A stretch of 64,000 nt of DNA from Haemonchus contortus (lineage: Eukaryota > Nematoda > Chromadorea > Rhabditida > Trichostrongylidae): NCBI GenBank assembly GCA_000469685.2, contig LS997566.1, positions 39,429,920 through 39,493,919 of the forward strand, written 5' to 3'. Below, one piece after another: positions 49,501-59,084 of the stretch. The translations under genes and the position numbers were made by a program. Every line of letters begins with the position of its first letter. The stretch's first letter is position 1. Below the pieces are notes generated by a model. It did no database searches. It saw only the letters and a list, made by a program, of their open reading frames with translations, and had not been told where the DNA came from.

Positions 49501-50863
49501 AAGAGTCACTTGTAGGAGAGGTAGTCGGTATACCTGAGCTGGAGATTTGAAGAATTTTCTATCACCCAATATAGGAAGCATCAGACAGTTTTAGCGATAG
49601 AATGTAGAATATTATCAAGCCGACGAAGGGTAGTTCTTAAGCCCTTCCTGGTTATGCTTCATTGAACGCTGAAAATGGGTGCACCAGGAATTCTATAACC
49701 CCCTACTGCTTCTATAACTCCCAGGAGCCCTCGAACTACTTCTTACTTCTCTGCTCTAGATTCCTCACTTTATTTACTTATTTACTTATAAATGCATACT
49801 ACAGAGTGTGCCATCAAACAAAAACACATTCATCACAAAATGGTTTGATGCTGCAAGAGATATGGTGGTGGTTTTAGCCGGGAAATATGTGATTTGCTTA
49901 ATTGACAGCTGATTTGCGTCATGTTTCTGACCTTTCCCAATCCCTCGTTTTTCTGTTAATTTTTGCTTCGTCTAGCACTAACGTCATTAACGATTCGTTC
50001 ATCCGTAGCTACGCATAGCAACACTAAGCTTCCTTTGTGTTAGTTCGGAATTCTTCGCCTCATTCTGGCTATTTTGCCACTTCAACATCACATACTTCAA
50101 GAATAAACTGCGTGGAATCTTCAAAGAATACAATCAAATGCCATTGGCATTGAATTTATTAAGATTGAGGGGTTGGGGAAGTTTTCTGGAAGAGATAAGG
50201 AGGGTATGGATTGTCTGCATGGTCTGAAAGAAAAGAAAAAGACAAATGCTTTAGCCCACGCCTATCAATGTCCAAAAGTCCCCAAACGGAAATTTGGGGC
50301 AGATCAATTTTCTTCGTTTTATTAATAGCATGCTTGTTATTCTGCAATCTGCACATAGCCATACATGTCTGGCATGGCGTCACAAAGGCTGTACCCAAGC
50401 TAGAATTAGGGCAATTCACCGAATGCTACATTGTTATGTTTGAATTACCTTACTTGTGAATTTCCTTTACCCATTAGTTAGCGTCAACAAAAAGGTAAAC
50501 GAAATTTTGACAGCATTTAGTGGAAATCAGAAAAAAAATCCTACCTGGACGGAAATTTGTAGCTAGGATCAAGGAAAGATGTGCAGAAATATCAAAAAAT
50601 GCGAATAAAATTAAGCCAGTCAATCTTCCGAACCCGATATGAAAGAAGCTCATTTGGAAAGGTTACGGTGTCACGGTTACGGTATTCTTTTGCGGTCAGA
50701 CACGCAGAGAACAGCTGTGGCTCTGCTTCTCATGCATTGCTGTTTTTACGGAAAACTCGTACCAAAAATATAAGTGAAACGAACCTGCATTATTGCATCG
50801 TCTGATGACGTTCTCTAGGAAGGTGTTCTGTGGGGCGACGAGACCGCGTTTAGCGACGGGCAT
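25374..50863 (-). CDS. unc-103: ERG-type voltage-gated K+ channel UNC-103 (complete, 21 coding exons)
   Basis: Pore-forming subunit of a plasma-membrane ERG (Kv11) channel, whose rectifying K+ current restrains excitability of nematode muscle and neurons. Exons in transcript order: 50863-50785, 46999-46882, 45219-45107, 43464-43336, 42177-42062, 38797-38625, 35603-35486, 33709-33596, 32988-32797, 32684-32552, 31155-31082, 30528-30428, 30251-30122, 29826-29695, 29636-29516, 29006-28882, 28391-28302, 28194-28036, 27655-27509, 26799-26655, 25534-25374. They sum to 2670 nt, 889 residues plus stop, with every junction in phase and GT-AG. Approximate residues: PAS cap 1-26, PAS 27-135, S1 218-240, S2 253-275, S3 295-312, S4 325-345, S5 351-376, pore 428-446, S6 454-476, C-linker and cyclic-nucleotide-binding-homology domain 480-660, coiled coil 805-832. 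Family assignment is firm. The start and the final exons are inferred from frame and splice signals without transcript data. Confidence 0.95.
26655..26799 (-). CDS. unc-103: unc-103 exon 20 (C-terminal coiled coil)
   Basis: Flanked by TGCTTTCAG and GTATGT. Encodes [20 protein letters not shown] and then a heptad-like segment ([19 protein letters not shown]), placed like the ERG tetramerising coiled coil. Exit leaves G, completed by TA of exon 21. Confidence 0.9.
27509..27655 (-). CDS. unc-103: unc-103 exon 19 (Ser-rich tail)
   Basis: Acceptor ATCTTAAG|GG is weak. The donor GTGAGTGAG is strong. Encodes [20 protein letters not shown], then a Ser/Arg-rich segment ending [11 protein letters not shown]. 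Both phases are 0. Conservation here is low, so the exact acceptor is the least certain in the model. Confidence 0.75.
28036..28194 (-). CDS. unc-103: unc-103 exon 18 (basic post-CNBHD tail)
   Basis: Flanked by CATTCAG and GTGCTT. Encodes [20 protein letters not shown], then a basic stretch ending [11 protein letters not shown]. Reading through the donor would stop five codons later, giving a short C-terminal variant that lacks the coiled coil. Confidence 0.9.
28302..28391 (-). CDS. unc-103: unc-103 exon 17 (CNBHD C-helix)
   Basis: Flanked by CTTTTTAG and GTAATC. Encodes [20 protein letters not shown] then [10 protein letters not shown], the end of the domain. Intron 17 is 107 bases. Confidence 0.96.
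28882..29006 (-). CDS. unc-103: unc-103 exon 16 (CNBHD, phosphate-cassette region)
   Basis: Flanked by GTTACAG and GTAAGT. Encodes [20 protein letters not shown] then [26 protein letters not shown] and DLHxI are conserved. ERG channels do not bind cAMP strongly, and this degenerate cassette fits that. Confidence 0.97.
29516..29636 (-). CDS. unc-103: unc-103 exon 15 (CNBHD beta roll)
   Basis: Flanked by GAATTTAG and GTCAGT. Encodes [20 protein letters not shown] then [20 protein letters not shown]. APGDxLxHxGE and SGSLEV are hallmark beta-roll motifs. Confidence 0.97.
29695..29826 (-). CDS. unc-103: unc-103 exon 14 (C-linker end, CNBHD start)
   Basis: Flanked by AATTTCAG and GTAAGC. Encodes [20 protein letters not shown] then [20 protein letters not shown]. 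DICxHLNR and GCLR are conserved in ERG channels. The following intron is only 58 bases. Confidence 0.97.
30122..30251 (-). CDS. unc-103: unc-103 exon 13 (C-linker)
   Basis: Flanked by TTCTTCCAG and GTGCTG. Encodes [20 protein letters not shown], then [20 protein letters not shown] and TQK, the C-linker helices between S6 and the cyclic-nucleotide-binding-homology domain. Confidence 0.97.
30428..30528 (-). CDS. unc-103: unc-103 exon 12 (S6 gate)
   Basis: Flanked by TACTTCAG and GTAAAT. Encodes [20 protein letters not shown] then [13 protein letters not shown]. The Tyr and Phe that align with human ERG Y652 and F656, the main drug-binding pair, are both kept (about residues 467 and 471). Confidence 0.98.
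31082..31155 (-). CDS. unc-103: unc-103 exon 11 (pore helix and selectivity filter)
   Basis: A 74-base exon flanked by GTTTTTAG and GTTTGT. Encodes [20 protein letters not shown] then DNEK. VGFGN is the ERG and EAG filter. The two residues before VGFGN are Ser-Thr, whereas human ERG has Thr-Ser. Confidence 0.97.
31610..32448 (+). mobile_element. Mariner element, full length but inactivated (unc-103 intron 10)
   Basis: An 839-bp element flanked by TA, with ends TTAGGTTGATCA and TGATCAACCTAA. The plus strand carries transposase remnants: [20 protein letters not shown] near the N-terminus, CFWDSK (first catalytic Asp region, about 31975), HDNAMPH at 32120-32140, and SPDIASSD ending 32230. The last two aspartates are separated by 34 residues, the mariner D,D34D spacing. 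Frame shifts and stops, including TAG at 32180-32182, show it is dead. It lies antisense to unc-103. Confidence 0.9.
32552..32684 (-). CDS. unc-103: unc-103 exon 10 (pore turret)
   Basis: Acceptor AGTTTAG. Encodes [20 protein letters not shown], then [20 protein letters not shown]. The GWLFRLAND and GGPS motifs match the ERG turret. NLS and NRT are potential N-glycosylation sites in the extracellular loop, as in the human channel. The exit base T joins CT of exon 11 to give Ser before LYF. Confidence 0.95.
32797..32988 (-). CDS. unc-103: unc-103 exon 9 (S4 voltage sensor and S5)
   Basis: Acceptor ATTTCAG. S4 is [20 protein letters not shown] with Arg at about 333, 336, 339 and 342. Next comes [12 protein letters not shown], and S5 includes [14 protein letters not shown]. 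The donor AAG|GTTGGT opens the shortest intron of this half (112 bases). Coding continues in phase at ATG GAT of exon 10. Confidence 0.98.
33098..33570 (+). mobile_element. Deleted mariner-derived element A (unc-103 intron 8)
   Basis: 473 bp flanked by TA. Ends are TTGGGTTGTAACATAAGTTC and its near-complement. Around 33331-33460 the plus strand still encodes a mariner helix-turn-helix piece ([20 protein letters not shown]). The catalytic core is missing, replaced by an AT-rich junction. Its right end is 22-24 bases from the exon 8 donor. Confidence 0.88.
33596..33709 (-). CDS. unc-103: unc-103 exon 8 (S2-S3 linker and S3)
   Basis: Acceptor TTTTTTCAG. Encodes [20 protein letters not shown] then [18 protein letters not shown], the S3 region. 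The donor GAG|GTTGAT departs from consensus, and a mariner-derived element begins 22-24 bases beyond it. Exon 9 continues the conserved GSLFSALK in phase, so this donor is required. Confidence 0.95.
33901..34482. mobile_element. MITE with CACAGTTCACGATAATT ends (unc-103 intron 7)
   Basis: Starts TTAAAGGCACAGTTCACG and ends with CGTGAACTGTGTATTAA. A 17-bp inner terminal repeat is perfect. No transposase coding is visible. The first 60 bases resemble the inverted right end of the 14159-14605 copy. Confidence 0.7.
35486..35603 (-). CDS. unc-103: unc-103 exon 7 (S1-S2 loop and S2)
   Basis: Flanked by TTTTTAG and GTGAGT. Encodes [10 protein letters not shown], then S2 with the voltage-sensor acidic residues ([20 protein letters not shown]) and the conserved TFVGPGGE. 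Confidence 0.97.
37612..38520. other. GC-rich islands in unc-103 intron 6
   Basis: Two blocks (about 37612-37900 and 38200-38520) are much richer in GC than the surrounding intron and separated by a TA microsatellite. No coding family recognised. They could be inserted repeats or internal promoters. Confidence 0.4.
38007..38029. repeat. TA microsatellite in unc-103 intron 6
   Basis: An uninterrupted TA run of about 11 units. Confidence 0.9.
38625..38797 (-). CDS. unc-103: unc-103 exon 6 (pre-S1 and S1)
   Basis: Flanked by AGTTTAG and GTACGT. Contains [20 protein letters not shown], highly conserved in ERG channels, followed by S1 ([19 protein letters not shown], about residues 218-240). A Met is the second codon of this exon (MNLGGD), a possible start for a shorter form if a promoter exists in intron 5. 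Confidence 0.97.
41330..41600. other. GC-rich island in unc-103 intron 5
   Basis: CpG-rich block with GCGCGCG runs upstream of exon 6, which has a Met at its second codon. It is a candidate internal promoter; nothing directly shows transcription starts here. Confidence 0.3.
42062..42177 (-). CDS. unc-103: unc-103 exon 5 (PAS to S1 linker)
   Basis: Flanked by ACTGCAG and GTGAGC. Encodes [20 protein letters not shown], then [18 protein letters not shown], a basic cytosolic linker. This is the first exon shared by the PAS form and the proposed PAS-less form. Confidence 0.95.
43223..43280. repeat. Perfect inverted repeat, 27-bp arms, 4-nt loop
   Basis: Arms at 43223-43249 and 43254-43280 are perfectly complementary, starting GCATGCCCTATCTGCGCC. 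The loop is GAAA on the plus strand and TTTC in the unc-103 transcript. The hairpin lies in intron 4, about 55 bases past the exon 4 donor. No transposon ends are seen around it. Confidence 0.9.
43336..43464 (-). CDS. unc-103: unc-103 exon 4 (PAS domain, end)
   Basis: The acceptor GTTTTAG|AG is chosen over an AG two bases downstream because only it keeps phase and restores the KKNKTPIW motif. Encodes [20 protein letters not shown], then [22 protein letters not shown]. Entry and exit phases are equal, so skipping this exon preserves frame. The exit base G pairs with GT of exon 5. Confidence 0.96.
43976..44237 (-). CDS. unc-103: Candidate alternative N-terminal exon of unc-103 (PAS-less isoform)
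   Basis: An open frame of 87 codons starts with ATG at 44237 and ends at a strong donor (T|GTAAGA). It is acidic and protein-like, beginning [20 protein letters not shown] and later holding [16 protein letters not shown]. The single leftover T joins exon 5 (GT...) to give Cys and continues in frame into LSRILQ. Joining exon 4 (AG...) would create TAG. The prediction is therefore a product of about 830 residues lacking PAS, analogous to mammalian ERG1b. The frame stays open upstream of the ATG past weak acceptors, so it could also be a second exon of that transcript. I inferred its use from phase and coding character only. Confidence 0.6.
45107..45219 (-). CDS. unc-103: unc-103 exon 3 (PAS domain, middle)
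   Basis: Flanked by TTTCCAG and GTACGT. Encodes [20 protein letters not shown] and continues to [12 protein letters not shown] matches the human ERG PAS. Exit leaves one base, joined to AG of exon 4 to make Lys. Confidence 0.94.
46003..46549 (-). mobile_element. Deleted mariner-derived element B (unc-103 intron 2)
   Basis: 547 bp flanked by TA, same ends as element A, in opposite orientation. The minus strand carries the same N-terminal fragment ([12 protein letters not shown]) and breaks off near the same point, after LLMEDGRQT, into a similar AT-rich stretch. Confidence 0.87.
46882..46999 (-). CDS. unc-103: unc-103 exon 2 (PAS domain, first half)
   Basis: Flanked by TTTCCAG and GTAAGT. 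Encodes [20 protein letters not shown] then [20 protein letters not shown], which includes the ERG PAS signature YCNDGF. Entry needs two bases and exit leaves two. Intron 1 upstream is 3.8 kb. Confidence 0.96.
50785..50863 (-). CDS. unc-103: unc-103 exon 1 (start codon, PAS cap)
   Basis: Encodes [20 protein letters not shown] and six more residues, close to the human ERG N-terminal cap ([20 protein letters not shown]), which in the human channel slows deactivation. The ATG at 50863-50861 is chosen because it coincides with the conserved first residue of the family. The donor reads G|GTTCGT and leaves one base, completed by AC of exon 2 to give Asp. Confidence 0.95.
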
Positions 50864-51020
50864 TCTCTCATCACATAGAACGTGTGCGACTAAATGTGAA
50901 GCATGTTGGAACATTCTGGTGGATAACTGTAGGAATGTACACGTACGATCGGGGGTCGCAATTCGGAAACAATGCGACCAATAGGGCGTGGACGGTCCGC
51001 CCCGATGGGCGGCACCCACG
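50864..51020 (-). promoter_or_regulatory. Putative 5' UTR and promoter of the PAS-containing unc-103 transcript
   Basis: Read on the minus strand, about 100-150 bases upstream of the ATG are GC-rich with two GGGCGG-type boxes and an inverted CCAAT (ATTGG). About 26 bases before the ATG a CACATTTAG|TCGC acceptor-like sequence could receive a spliced leader. The location fits, but no element is proven. Confidence 0.3.
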
Positions 51021-52007
51021 TCTGATAGCTAGCTATAGGCGGATAAGTTTCCTGCTGCATAGTTCACAAACAAAGAACGATCGACAACTACGTAGGCAAC
51101 AAAAAAACAACGACATTTACATAAAAATGGAATGATATGCATTATGGTATTCATAGAAAATGTGTAAACTCCTGAAAGACAAGGTCCTAGCACGAAAAGG
51201 CTGTGTGGAATCCATCGGAAACTTCATGAATATTGAAGTCGACACGTGCAAACAGTACATGTGGAGGTGGCTATAGACCGGAAAGTGTCCTGAGTTATAA
51301 GTTCCCCTTCCGAAAGTCAATTCTTACTGCATACAGGAATGATTCATTAGTAGCTCCTTTCAAGAATACGCCCCACACCCGACTTCTTCCCAGGTTCGTG
51401 AAGTGTTCCTATGCCGATGAAATTTAGCGAGTTTGTTTATTATTTTACATTTCTATTTGTTTACTTAGTCTTCATACAAGCTGTGGAAGCAGGACGATAA
51501 ATGTGTTAGGGTGTTTATCCTAATAAATAAGGAGGAAAAGGTCAGGGAATGAGGCACAATCTAAGCCCCAGTCCTGCAGGTGGAGGAATGACGCCAATGA
51601 AGCTAAGGCTTGGTCCCCAAGTTGAAGTAGTGATGCCATACTATCCGTTTGCCTTTTGTTCAGAGGAAAACTCGAGACTGGAGTAATCGCTGAAGGTGGT
51701 TAATGACACTCGCACAGCCAAAGTATACGAAGGACAGCATAATCAGGCTATCCATTCATCTAAGCAAATTCGCTGAATCGGCAACAATTACTATGAGAGG
51801 GTTCAAGGAATATGTTGCATAGATTAAATACCCGCGATACCGAATTGCAGTGACATACATGGCATCCACTGACGTAACGGTTCTGAGAGCGATAGTGCCC
51901 AGTACTCAGAGCTCCAGCCTGTCTCATCGATAAATACCTTACAACACGTAAATTTAGAAAGTATCAGGAAACTGAAATTCATATAAGGATAAGGGATAAA
52001 AAGGATA

Positions 52008-52287
52008 AAGGTTTTGGCGTTAATCAATCCCGTCTGAGGGATGCGCCACCGCACTCGACTTCCATTCAGAATCATAGTGGCGTAATGAGTGCGTATGTGG
52101 CCTATACAATGACTTGCGGTGGCCAACCGATGCACAAATCAGTACTTTTATCCTCCCGGACGAGTCTGGTTTCATTTCACCGACCCCGGAGGAATGGAAG
52201 GCTTGGTTGCCTTAGGCAGGCATCGATTCGGGATTCGAACCCCTGACCGTGCGTGTGATATAGTGCGCCACTTGCCACTTCTGCCCG
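52008..52287 (-). mobile_element. tRNA-derived SINE, near complete
   Basis: On the minus strand it has GGCAAGTGGCGCACTATATC, B box GGGGTTCGAATCCCGAATC, the shared body, and an end in TTAACGCCAAAACC with TTTATCC repeats. Lies about 1.1 kb upstream of the unc-103 start. Confidence 0.82.
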
Positions 52288-55200
52288 AAAAAAACAAAGA
52301 AATCCTGGAAAAATTTCAGGTAACGGGAAAAGAAAAAGGAGAAAAGTGGACCTGACAATGAACCATGGGTAGCCGAGATCTGTGGAGTAGAGGGGAGAAG
52401 ACGGTGATTTACGAGAGCATGTGCAGCTGGTAATTTTCATGTCTAGCACATACTGGAAGATCCTCAGAAGGCATGTAATTACTGGAGCAATGACAAATTA
52501 CGCTTTCCTGGACATTTTAGACTGAGCGTTTTGATTTACTAAAGTAACTACGCAGTGAATTTATAGTTATCTTGATGAACAGCCAGATAAGTGGCCTGAA
52601 GGTGTCACCTAAAGTTACTGTATATCAGACTGTTGAAGGCGTTACTGTCGGAAATTTTCGATCAAAAGATACTGTGAAATTTGGGTAGCATAGTGAGTAC
52701 GTAAGGTACAGAGAGAAAGCGAAAATGGGTTGGATTTATGGCCGGACCCTAAAACTCCCAAAACCCAGAAACACTGCAAATCTAGCCCTTCTCTTTTCCT
52801 CCCAAGCGTCGACCCAAACGTTGATCCAGCTCAGTCGTAGAATTCGCCGTTCACGCTACGTCGTCGTCACTCTCATTCTATCTGCGGTATATTCTGCGAC
52901 TGCCTTGGCTTTGGGAAGGTCCATCGCGGTCACAGTAGTACCCGACACCCAACAAAAGGAGGCAATAAGTAAATAAGGCTTAGTTAGTAACGGGTAATCC
53001 TAGCTGGGGTAATAACCACGAAAAGAGAATGAAGATAAGATTGGAGGTTAAATGAGTCGGCATAGCCAAATTGAAATACAAGAAATGAACCCGAAATTTG
53101 TATATTTACCAACGGAAATTTCTGGTTACGGTAGAGTACCGTGCATAAGTAAAGATAATGGAATAATTGCTATTTCCGTAAGTAAAAGCGTCATTTGATA
53201 GGTCGTTTGAAAAATCTTCGCAAGAAAAGGGCATAGATATGTTTGACCGATAGGAAACGGATGCTAGAAAAGGGCAAAAATGAGAAAAGAGAAAGCCAGG
53301 GCCGAAATGAATGGTTATAAATGGAGAACTGTTGAAGAAGCAGCAAGGATGCAAAAATTTGCAAGATCTATCATCCAATATGTTCATATGTGACTAATGA
53401 CACAACTGCACGATTATTGATTGCTATTATTGATTACTTGTATGGGTTTTACTGCCGAAAGTCCAAATCATGGTATACCAGTGGGGGGGGGGGGATTTGA
53501 GAGGATAGAAAAAGTGAAATAGATGTAAGTACAACGTTGACTTTTTCAGACGGTGTAAGTAGAGGTTAGGGAAAGGTGAGCGATGGAGTTAGGAAATCGA
53601 ATGGGTTTTTGCCCTAACAAGAGAACAAGAACCTACTTTTTGCAAATGCAGGAGGTGTAATGACCATAATAATAGTAATCAAACGAGTTCAGACCTCAAA
53701 GTTCTATATTGTTAGTTCAGTAGCTGAGCCAGAGGTATGGTAGGCAGCTTCCTGTGATGCTGTAATCATAATGTGATCATGGGACCCATTTCCATATCGA
53801 TTCCTGCTCCTGTCACCTGAGTTTCTCCTGAGTCTGGGCTGGAACAGAGGTCGTTATGCCATTGACATGATCATTACATCGCATTTCACAACCAACCACA
53901 CGTTCCTACTCCATTTCCCTTGGGAGATCAATCCAAGGTGATCCAGACACCTACTAACGATCAGAGTTCTCAAGGGCTTTAATAAGCATTATCAGAATTG
54001 TGCAATAGAGTAACTGGTAGACCTCAAAAATGACCAGCAATCAGTCGTTTTTCTTCCATATTCCATGAATCAACTAATATTTTACCTACTATCGTAATAG
54101 TAGCTCGAATTAGGAAGCCTCATTAGGCGGTAGAGAATGTCAGAATATCTCTAGAAAGATCCCTTTGATATTGAACAATAATGTGGTTTTCCCTTTACGG
54201 CTTCTCACGGCATTGGAATTTCATCAAAGAATTCCCCTAAGTAAAATAATTACTGGAGATATGTTCCTATGGTAACTGCGACAAGTAATCATAGATAGAA
54301 TAGGTTTTTGTTTGGGAAATTTCCTCTTGGGACGGAACCGGGAAGGATATTCAACTAGTACAAAACCTGTTGAAGGCCGATGAACCATTGAAATACAAAA
54401 GTTCGTGGGACATAGGATACCCGAAGTATAGCTGAACGGCTATGCTTCAAGCATCTTTCTTCGGGGGTCAAGAATACGGAGTCAGTGGATGACCTTCACA
54501 TTGCCCTTTGTACACGACCAGTCATGGAAACTGCCTTTAGGGGTAAGCTTCCCCATTACAGATTCTTGGGTGAAGCCCCAAGAAAAAGGTTTCCTCTACC
54601 CTCCAATAAAGAGGCCGGTGAGGTTCGAAAGGACACCCTCCACTCCCTTGCTCTTGTGGAACACCCCGGAGAGTGGAGGGCGTCTGTACTTGTTTACAGA
54701 ACATAATTTGATGGTCATATAAATTTCTTCCTGAGATACCAATTTACGGCCTTCCGATGAGGGTTTATCACCGCTCTTTGGATCTTAAAGTGGAGACTAG
54801 GAGGAACAACAAAGGCTATGTTATATGACTATCCCCTATTTCTCCTTCCAGGGCTTCAGTTGAAGGTTCCAATTCAGGTATACAGCTTCCCGGAGCTTTG
54901 ATTCTTGGCTTTTTTCAATTTCAACAGAATCTCAAAAAGAAGGCGCAGAGAGCAAGTCATGTTACAAAGAGTTGGGAAAAATTCTTATTTTGAAAGCAGC
55001 TGGTAGATTGATAATGGTCATTGCAGTAGCAACGGAAGAGCCGCACTGGCGATCTTTGCGTCTAATCCAAGATCGATACCTGCCCGGTATAATTTCCAGT
55101 GAGAGTAGGATCATTGCCTTCTAAAGCGTTTTCTGAAAGACGGGAAATGGATGCAGCCCTCGAGAATGCGATGCGATGGCTTCCAGTGGCCATTGTAGAG

Positions 55201-58200
55201 TGCTTATAAATCTCCGTCTTTTCCGAATCGTTTAGGAGATTGAGCTTCTTCCGGACATGAAGTGTGAACCGGAAGTTCTGTGAAGGGAAAGATGGAGAGA
55301 TCTTTGCAATCTCAAAGTATCCGTTTCTCAGGAGCTAAGCAGCTCCCCGTGAACCTGCCATCTTTCATGAGATACAATATTTGGGCAGGTCTTCAATCGA
55401 GTCCTACACTTAGCTAGGAGATCCTCAACTTTCTTCCACAAGTAATAAAATACCCGTGTAGGAGCTTAACGAAAGACGTGTACCGACTAGTTCCACAACC
55501 TTCGAATAGGTGAAATAGGAATTGAGGTGTCACCGGAGTTATGAAGGTAAGGAGACATGTAAGACACCTACACCTACCACCTAGACATACTCCGAACGGA
55601 CGCTGAAGTCGAAAATTCAAAATTTTAATGAAAAATTATATACAAAAACGTCCAAGTTATGCAATTTTTTGGATTCATAGTTCAAAAAGAAGTACAACGA
55701 GAATGGGAGGATGTGGATCAACTCAGGTAACTATCGACCAACCCGAGCAAAAAAATATGAACATTCTGAGAAACAAATAACATCACAACAAAGAAAGACT
55801 TTCAAGCACAGTATTGAAAATATAATACTTTTGGGTAAAGAAGCCCATAGAGGGTATATATCGATTTGAAAAATTCAGGAATTGAGGAATCAGCAAATTT
55901 GAGACCATAACGGAGGCCTTTTTGAGGTCATGATGTAGATCGTGGCCTAGGAGTCACGTATGGGCGCCCGTAAAACCCTCGTGGCACGAAGACCTAACCC
56001 AGTTGACACCGGCCGGTTGCTACATCAACTGCTGGCTGGTTCCAGAGAATCCAGAATGTCACGGCAAGTGGCCTTCCTTTGAATCTTATGCGTGTTCTGG
56101 GAGTCTCAAGCTCTACCGGGGCAGTGGAGATGTTTGATCGGATAGTCACTTGTTATGATCCTTTCAGACTCGGGCTTAATTCCGCCGAAACGTCAGCCCG
56201 ATAAAGCTTACATACAAATCTCGTGAACGGCTCAAGAAAACAACTAAATAATGAAACTGTGGATCGGGAACGAAAATCAAAAGATGATGCAAAAAGTAAG
56301 TAGACAGAAGTTGAAAGCTGATAACCTTCTGCCATTCTTTTACTGCTCAAAGGAAAAGTTCAACGGAAAGCATTTTTTAGAGGTTTTGACCTTTTTTCAG
56401 AAATCGGACCTCCAAGTGCATCTCATTTGAGGTATTCTACGATCCATGAATTCTCAAGCATCTCCGAGGACTGATAGAAGCCTAAGTACAGTCGAGATAC
56501 ATATTTTTCCGGACAAAAGTACTAGTAACCTGAAAGCTTCAATGGCTTCATACGGATTGATGACGAAAGTTACGAAGCTATGTAAGTAATTTCATATTCC
56601 TACTATGATTTTCGAAGATTAACGTGATGTTGTTTCGCTTTGAACTCTCACGAGGCTGTAATTAAAAGTTCAGCGAGTCCAACGATTAAGATCAGGTCTT
56701 CCAAACACATCCGGGCTGTATTTTACTTATTACAGATAGGAAATAGGAAAGTGAGTAACTAAAAGTGGAAGGAAATTAAATAAATCCAGGAATATATCAA
56801 AAGAAAATTCGGATCGCTTATAAGTCGAGAAAGTCACGCAACTTTGTAAAACCCTTCTTTTACAAGCCCTAGTTACCCATGAAAACGGGTATTTAGGAAA
56901 GTGCTCCTATTTGGAAGTACTAGAAGGGAATAGTCTTCGGTATTTTGTAGAAATCATTCGAAGTAAACGCCACTCCTTTCATACCATTTGAGAATCCGAA
57001 TGGATGGACTAGTTGGTTGACTAGGGCAGATTCCCATAGGGTAGATAATCATTGAGCCCCAACTGCTCCTCTCTTAGTAAACCTATTCGAAGCAGCAGTT
57101 CTAGACCATGTCCAGTATGTAGGCCCTACTACTGGTCAAATATTTTGTTCCTATTTGTCAATAAAAGCGTTCCATCACTACTCTATATATTTTATTACAG
57201 TAACTACTCACAGTTACAGTAAACCTTATACTGATGCCAAGATATCTAAACGGTAGGTCGCATTCACGAGTATCTCATGAAGGATGAAAACCTTCTTCCT
57301 TGACGGTAGAGTATTACCACCGGCCTGTGGAGGGGTAGGTCATCAAGACGTCTAGATGGGTCTGACGGTGAGAACCCTTCACCCAGCAGCTCCTAGCAGC
57401 GGGTGTTATGAGTGAAAAAGAGCGTCTTTTTCGATAAATCCCAACGGAATGGCGAGATATTCAAATATTTACATGAATATTTACTTATTGTTTACTGTTT
57501 GCGTAGATGCCTTCTAACAGATAGAGTAAAAAAGGATCCCAGACGAGATAAACAGCTGACACAACCTGAACAAGAGTGGTAAGGTGCTCCTTATACTTAC
57601 CGAAGAGTAAGATACTCTCCTTCTGGGGTACTCATAAATAGAAAACACCAATATTCGAGATTTAGGCCCTTGGAATGCTCAGGCAAGTAACACTTTACCC
57701 TAATGCTTTGACAAGGTAGTAACAAGTGCTCAGTAAGGTAATAGCTCTCGTGGTCCTCCAATTCGTGCTAATAACATCCCCATGATAACCTCAATGTGAG
57801 AGACATCGCTTGAAAAATGGACGTGCTCATGATGAATGGTCCCCAGACACCAGAAAAGTGGAAGAAATTGCCATGAAAACCATAAATCCAGGTCCCTCCT
57901 TTTGAGGATCGATTTTCAAGGGTGAACCGAATAAAATATGAAAATGCCGAAGAGTAACGGTAGCCATAACTTTTGAAGGAAGCGATGCTTAACTTCAAAA
58001 TGGAGTGATGAACGGTGAGCTGTTGAGCTGGAAAAAGAGCTGCGCTCCAGCAATTCAGATGATTCCAACTGTTTCGGAGCGATCATCTGTGACATTCAGT
58101 GAAACACAAAGGTATAGGGCTATAGGAAGAAATCGTTTTCTAGTTTTGATTAAATGGATTGTACTGAATATACTTCCCAAGGCAGACGGCAAAAGGCAAA

Positions 58201-58494
58201 AAACTGAAGTCTGGGAGATCTCGAAAAGAAATGACGAGCAGGACGGCTCAATGATGTGCTCTCATTGCGAGCATTCAGCCTTTTTTCGCCTTTCGAAGGC
58301 TCCTCAAAAAACAGACGTCCGAAGACGTCATTATGGCCATTGAAAAAATGTCAGCCCTGTATTCGATATGGGTGAATGACTTCTTCTCTTGGAAAAAAGG
58401 TGTTGAGTTAGAGGCAAAACACTTGATCTTAGCTGAATCCTAACCTGAATCTGAGCTTTCTTAGCAATGTGCTGTGCAAGCTCTCACACTTTAA

Positions 58495-58757
58495 AGCATC
58501 CCGCTTTCGCTTCCCACTCATTCCCGTTCCCAATCCCACTGTGACGTTCTGAATGCGTACGGGGCCTATACAATAAGTTGCGGCCAGCCGATGTACAAAT
58601 CAGCGTTTTTGCCCTCTGAGGGAGTCTATTACCAATTGACCGGCCCAGGAAAGGTAGAATGTCTGGTTGAACTCGATGGGTATCGATCCTAAACCCTGGA
58701 TTGCATCGCCGGACCGCGCTGTAGAATAATGCGCCGCTCCAGGTACCGCTACACCCC
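58495..58757 (-). mobile_element. tRNA-derived SINE, diverged
   Basis: Body motifs GGCCTATACAATAAGTTGCG and AATCAGCGTTTTTGCCCTC match on the opposite strand. The tRNA-like head is partly kept (GCGGTACCTGGAGCGGCGC on the minus strand). Confidence 0.6.
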
Positions 58758-59084
58758 TCATCCACAGCACCAATGAATGATATGATGTGATAATGGATGA
58801 TCATCGAACAGTGCAACATTGCAAACAATAGGCTACATTTAAAACTGGTTTGCAAAACGAAGAAATAAGTAATGTGTCATAAAATATTGACGCTGAATTA
58901 TTATTATGACTATACTTAATTATACTGCCTCAGCCCTTTTCATATATGACTACTTTTTACCTTTTTACATAAAATTATATTAATTGGCAGTGACATAATG
59001 AGCAAAAGTTAATTTTGCGTTCGGGTTCCATGCCACGGGGAGGGGGGGGGGGGAAGTGGTAAGGGAGGAGAGGAGTCCTTGCTA

